Part shown: positions 60,392 through 64,000 of the stretch, in pieces
How positions within the stretch are numbered: position 1 is the stretch's first letter
Layout: each line of letters opens with the position of its first letter
From: Zingiber officinale
Taxonomy: Eukaryota > Streptophyta > Magnoliopsida > Zingiberales > Zingiberaceae
Assembly: GCF_018446385.1 (NCBI RefSeq)
Contig: NC_055987.1
Coordinates: 8,517,705-8,581,704 of the forward strand
DNA: 64,000 nucleotides
Direction of reading: 5' to 3'
Notes under the pieces: generated by a model
Databases searched by the model: none
Seen by the model: only the letters and a program-made list of their open reading frames with translations
What the model was told of the DNA's origin: nothing
Program-made: the position numbers and the translations under genes

Positions 60392-60731
60392 CTTTGTGAT
60401 GGCAATAGTGATGGTGACAGATGTGAGCGGCTGTAGAGAAGATTGAACTTTTACACCCTTCACAGTAATTGAAAAGGCAGGCATTAGTAACTTTGAAGAA
60501 AACAGCCACCAGGTGACAAGGAACAAGCAACATTTCCAAACCCCACATTGGTTGATCAAGTCCTGGATTGACCTCAAGGTCTACCAATCCAATTGGTGAT
60601 AACATATTGACAAACAATGCCTCGATTATTTTGTTTAGAAATTATACAAATTAATTTTTAAAAACGAGCATATGAAAAGGCAGAACAACAAACAATGAAA
60701 ACTAACCGATTATTACTTAGGAATACCACGT
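60392..60731 (-). promoter_or_regulatory. GLE1 upstream region
   Basis: Holds the presumed leader and promoter. No clear TATA box was fixed. It runs into a transposon-like repeat at 60732, so the proximal promoter is probably within about 340 bp of the start codon. Confidence 0.4.
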
Positions 60732-63100
60732 GTCACGCCCCAAGGGTATACTTGTCCGCCAAACCGGACAGTACCCTCTAGTGATAATATAAGAAACAAT
60801 TGATATTGAACCAAAAAAACTCCATCAATGCAACATGAAGGTCTATAAATGCCTAATATGCTAATGCATGTATGCATGATCATGTGCACGTATTGAAACT
60901 ACAAAAGGTAAACATAATATTTTAACAAAACTCCAATATTTGATACGAGAATAGAAATCCAACCAACAATGGAAAAGAAACATCAAATCAATTCGAAGCA
61001 AATCCAGTCAACAATATCGAGTGGGACCAACAGCCAGGACCACGACACATCCTCTACCTCCTAACCTAGAAATCAAAGGAAAACAATGGGTAGTAAGTAC
61101 AAATTACTCAGCGGGCAAAAGACGGATAGTGCATAATACTAAAGTGCAATAAAGTCAAAGGGAGTAGTCTCAAGCGATAACAACATTACCATCTACTAAC
61201 TTGATGTGTATGACTCAACATGAAATCATTAAACTGTAAATGGGTCAACCCAAACCACATAGGCTGACAGGCGAACCACGCCATCACTGCCTGTCGCATG
61301 AGAACTCAAGGTACCTATATAAAGCTATTGACTGCATGTAAACCACACTACCATGACATGTCTTGTACGATGTGCTACTGACTGCAGGCAAACCACGCTA
61401 CCACAACCTGTCTCTTGGGCAGTCAAGGTACACAAACAAACTACTGACTGCGGGCGAACCACGCTACCAAGACGTGTCTCGTGGGCAAGGTACAAAAACA
61501 ATGTAACAAGTACCATAAATAATAAACAATCACATCCAAGAGTAAAACTCCACTAGCTACGCTATGGTCCGATAACATCATGTATATAAAAAATATCATG
61601 CATGAATAACAATAAGACTATGTAGATATCAAATAGATTCAAGTAAGGTGAAGCAATCAAAGGTCAAGTTTGAGAAATAATATTAGAGTAGATATCAAAA
61701 TAAAAATAACTACTATACAATCAATATAAATAACAGTACTCATACAGTATGGTCAAAGAAACTACAGAGGTCAAGGAAGAACTGCCCACCTCTAAACATA
61801 GAATGTCCTAACCATCTTTAAGTCAGGGTCTACTTCGATCTCGAATCCTACGAGTTCAGGATACAAAGCAAACTAAGTACTAGAATAATCCTAGTAATTC
61901 CAATTGATCAGCATAAGTTAATCATTTATTCCCTTTTCTAGTAATTGTTTAACCTCTTAATTGATCGGTTAAGAATCTATTAATCAACCTTTCAATTTAC
62001 TCGACCGATTAAATATATAATAAATTTATCATTCTATTAATTAATAAATTTTAATCCAACTATTAATTGATTAATTAATCAATCTTAATTAATTAATCAG
62101 AACCCTAATTAAGTAATCAAATAACCAACAATTAATACTATGTCATCTAATCAATTTACCAATTAATTGATTAAATCTATTATTAACTAAGTATTAAACA
62201 AATAATATTGATTAATTATCTAGATAAACTTGTTCAACTATCTAATTAATCAACCAAACCTACATCAACTAATTTAATCAATCATTAATTCATTAATTAA
62301 CCAATAATTAAAAACTCCAAGTTAACTTACTGTTATCTCTCTTCTCCTTCTTCTTCGGCGGCGTTTCCGCCGGCTGTGGCGTAGTCGGTCGAGCTGCTGG
62401 TGACCACAACAATAGCGTCAACAGCGACAGCTACAGCCGTTGCTCATGGCACAGTCGTGGGGCGCGCGACGGCTCTCGGCCGCAACAAACACGGCCGGAG
62501 GAGAGAATTGCGGCACCGGCGTCGGCTGCTCGAGTGGCCGGAGCTGTGGCGCCGGCGACGGCCCACCTCAGCCGACCGTATCCCACAGTCCGGAACGGGA
62601 AAGGCTGGAGGTGGTTGGCGCGGCGCCGACGACGGCGTCGAGTGGCCGAGGCAGGGCTTCGAAGATGAGGAGCCGGGTGGCCGAGGCAGTGCTTCGAAGA
62701 TGAGAGGGAGAAGGAGAGCGAGAGGCGGCGGAAGTTTTAGATTTGGGGAAATTAATGGAACTTAGCTTAATTATCTCAATCAATTCCTCCTCCTCTTTTC
62801 AAATTTCAATATGTTAACCACGGGGACGGACTACGGAGACGTTTAGGATGACCCAACGTACCTTCACGAACCCTAACTAAAATGAAGCAATGAAATATTG
62901 CTAATGCTAGCTTCGCTAAATAAATCTAAAAAATTCTGATAAATCAAGAAAATTCCAATAATTTTTATATCATTATATATTTTTATATCTTTCTTATTTA
63001 TCAATTTATTAATAGAATTTGTTCCTAAACTAACTTAATTAGCTCCAATTGTAATAGTATTAATAATAATAATAATAATATATATATATATAACTAATAT
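60732..63100. mobile_element. Probable Gypsy-type LTR or solo LTR, ends incomplete
   Basis: Starts TGTCACGCCCCAAGGG, a common end of plant Gypsy LTRs. It contains tandem repeats (61244-61490), TTAATTAATCAATTAA-rich DNA (61900-62320) and a GC-rich block (62340-62760) whose open frames are not conserved proteins. The right part (62930-62990, AAATTCTGATAAATCAAGAAAATTCC) read in reverse resembles the beginning of the solo LTR at 17958, which suggests the element lies in minus orientation. I could not fix the right end or a target duplication. Confidence 0.5.
61244..61490. repeat. Tandem repeat, about 60-75 bp unit
   Basis: Four diverged units share TGACTGCRGGCRAACCACGC, TACCA-GACNTGTCTCGTG and CAAGGTAC. 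The unit length varies slightly. It lies inside the LTR-like repeat. Confidence 0.75.
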
Positions 63101-63484
63101 CCTACGAGCCTACTTAGTGTGCAGTTGTGCTCGCTCGGGGTGCTGGTTTAAATCTAAGAGTCTGAATCTCAATATGGATTGAATCCAAGCAGCTGGGTAA
63201 TATAGTGTTTTTTTAATTTTTGTTTTACTCTTTACCTCTAGATTCAGGCTTCTCTAATAGGTTATAATGCTCTTAAAAAAATTTAAAATTTTACCTCTAG
63301 AATTTAACTTCCCAATTGAGCTATACTGTCTAACTTAAAAATAAAAATGATAAAATTTTAGGCATTTACGAGGTATAATAATATATTTGAGATTTATATT
63401 TGAGTAAATGATAATTTTTAAAAAATAAAAAAATGTAATTGGGCGTCCGAATTCAATCCAGGCACCTTGACGAGCATCGCGCCC

Positions 63485-63879
63485 GAGGTGAGCAATCGGT
63501 TTAGATCGAACCGATTAAATCGAAAACCGAACTGACCGAACTTTTTCTAAACCAACCAAACCGACCGAACTTTTCAAAAAAAACGAACCGACCGAACTAA
63601 TAAAACATCGGTTAAATATGGTTTTCGACCAAAATAATTGAATTTTTCAGTTTGGTTTGATTTGGTTTAATTTATAATATCAGTTCGATATGGTTCTGAT
63701 TTAGTTTGGTTCTGGTTTGATTTGGTTGAACTCATAATATCGATTTAACTGAATTTCAATTTTCAAAATCGAAACCGATATTTCTAGGAAAAAAATAATT
63801 TCCAAATTAACTAAATCAAACTTTTAACTTCAGTCGGTTCGGTCAGTTAATTCGATTTAACCGAACTTTTGCTCACCCC
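63485..63879. mobile_element. hAT-type MITE
   Basis: 395 bp, ends GAGGTGAGCAATCGGTTT and TTTAACCGAACTTTTGCTCACCCC, inverted repeats with a mismatch. The interior is built of CGGTTYGGTT / AACCGAACCG repeats. The flanking octamers TCGCGCCC and TCGCGGGT agree at the first five bases, which would be a decayed 8-bp duplication. Confidence 0.6.
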
Positions 63880-63944
63880 TCGCGGGTAGCCATGCAAGTG
63901 AATATTGCGCAAGGTATCAAAACTTTTATATGGTCCCACGTATA

Positions 63945-64000
63945 TGTTAGGGTTACAAGGTTGCAAATATAGTCCCACGTTGAAAACATATGAGAAAGAT
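63945..64000 (+). mobile_element. Start of a second TRIM LTR (cut by window end)
   Basis: TGTTAGGGTTACAAGGTTGC and the following 36 bp match the LTR start of the TRIM at 35004 with about six differences. The rest is outside the window, so a complete TRIM, a solo LTR and a fragment cannot be told apart. Confidence 0.8.

Noticed and set aside
62400..62783. Open frames of 71-121 aa in GC-rich DNA
   Set aside because: They are Arg/Gly/Ala-rich on both strands and lie inside an LTR-like repeat. No conserved domain is visible.

Overview
This is nuclear DNA of a flowering plant. It has GT-AG introns, plant-type genes (C2/GRAM-VASt protein, GT17 glycosyltransferase, GLE1), and very dense LTR retrotransposons, CACTA, hAT and Tourist-type elements. 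GC-rich first coding exons and very repeat-rich LTRs would fit a monocot, but that is a weak inference and I do not name a species.

Layout. Positions 1-26782 are one nested stack of transposons. A gag-only LTR element (element 1) is split by a second gag-only LTR element (element B, 92-11717, TSD GAAAG). Element B's 5' LTR is split in turn by a CACTA element (1518-6850, TSD ATT) that carries four spliceable exons of an NSUN6-type RNA m5C methyltransferase. Element 1's own 3' LTR is split by a third gag-only element (element 2, 16114-25663, TSD GTTTG), and the gag of element 2 is split by a 2.3 kb solo LTR (17958-20238, TSD ATAAT). None of the three gag elements carries protease, integrase or reverse transcriptase.

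Positions 26783-30333 hold a GC-rich hAT-like remnant, then a duplicated block in which CACTA-type termini alternate with degenerate tRNA-Ala sequences. Positions 30334-34003 hold a Tourist-like MITE and a decayed Copia element with its own MITE insertion, cut off by another CACTA-type end (34004) that is followed by a first-exon fragment of an FLZ zinc-finger gene. A TRIM with apparently matching 196-bp LTRs (35004-35770) lies just downstream.

The genic half starts at about 37 kb: a decayed C2-VASt-C2-GRAM gene (+), an intact two-exon GT17 N-acetylglucosaminyltransferase gene (+, 42529-43991), and an intact 15-exon GLE1 nuclear-pore gene (-, 44978-60391). The GLE1 gene carries a hAT element with palindromic GC-rich repeats in one intron. 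The last 3.3 kb hold an LTR-like repeat, a hAT-type MITE and the start of a second TRIM. The two intact genes are ordinary housekeeping genes with no evident joint function. The main interest is gene-fragment capture by CACTA elements, the gag-only elements, and a tandem motif shared by otherwise different LTR families.
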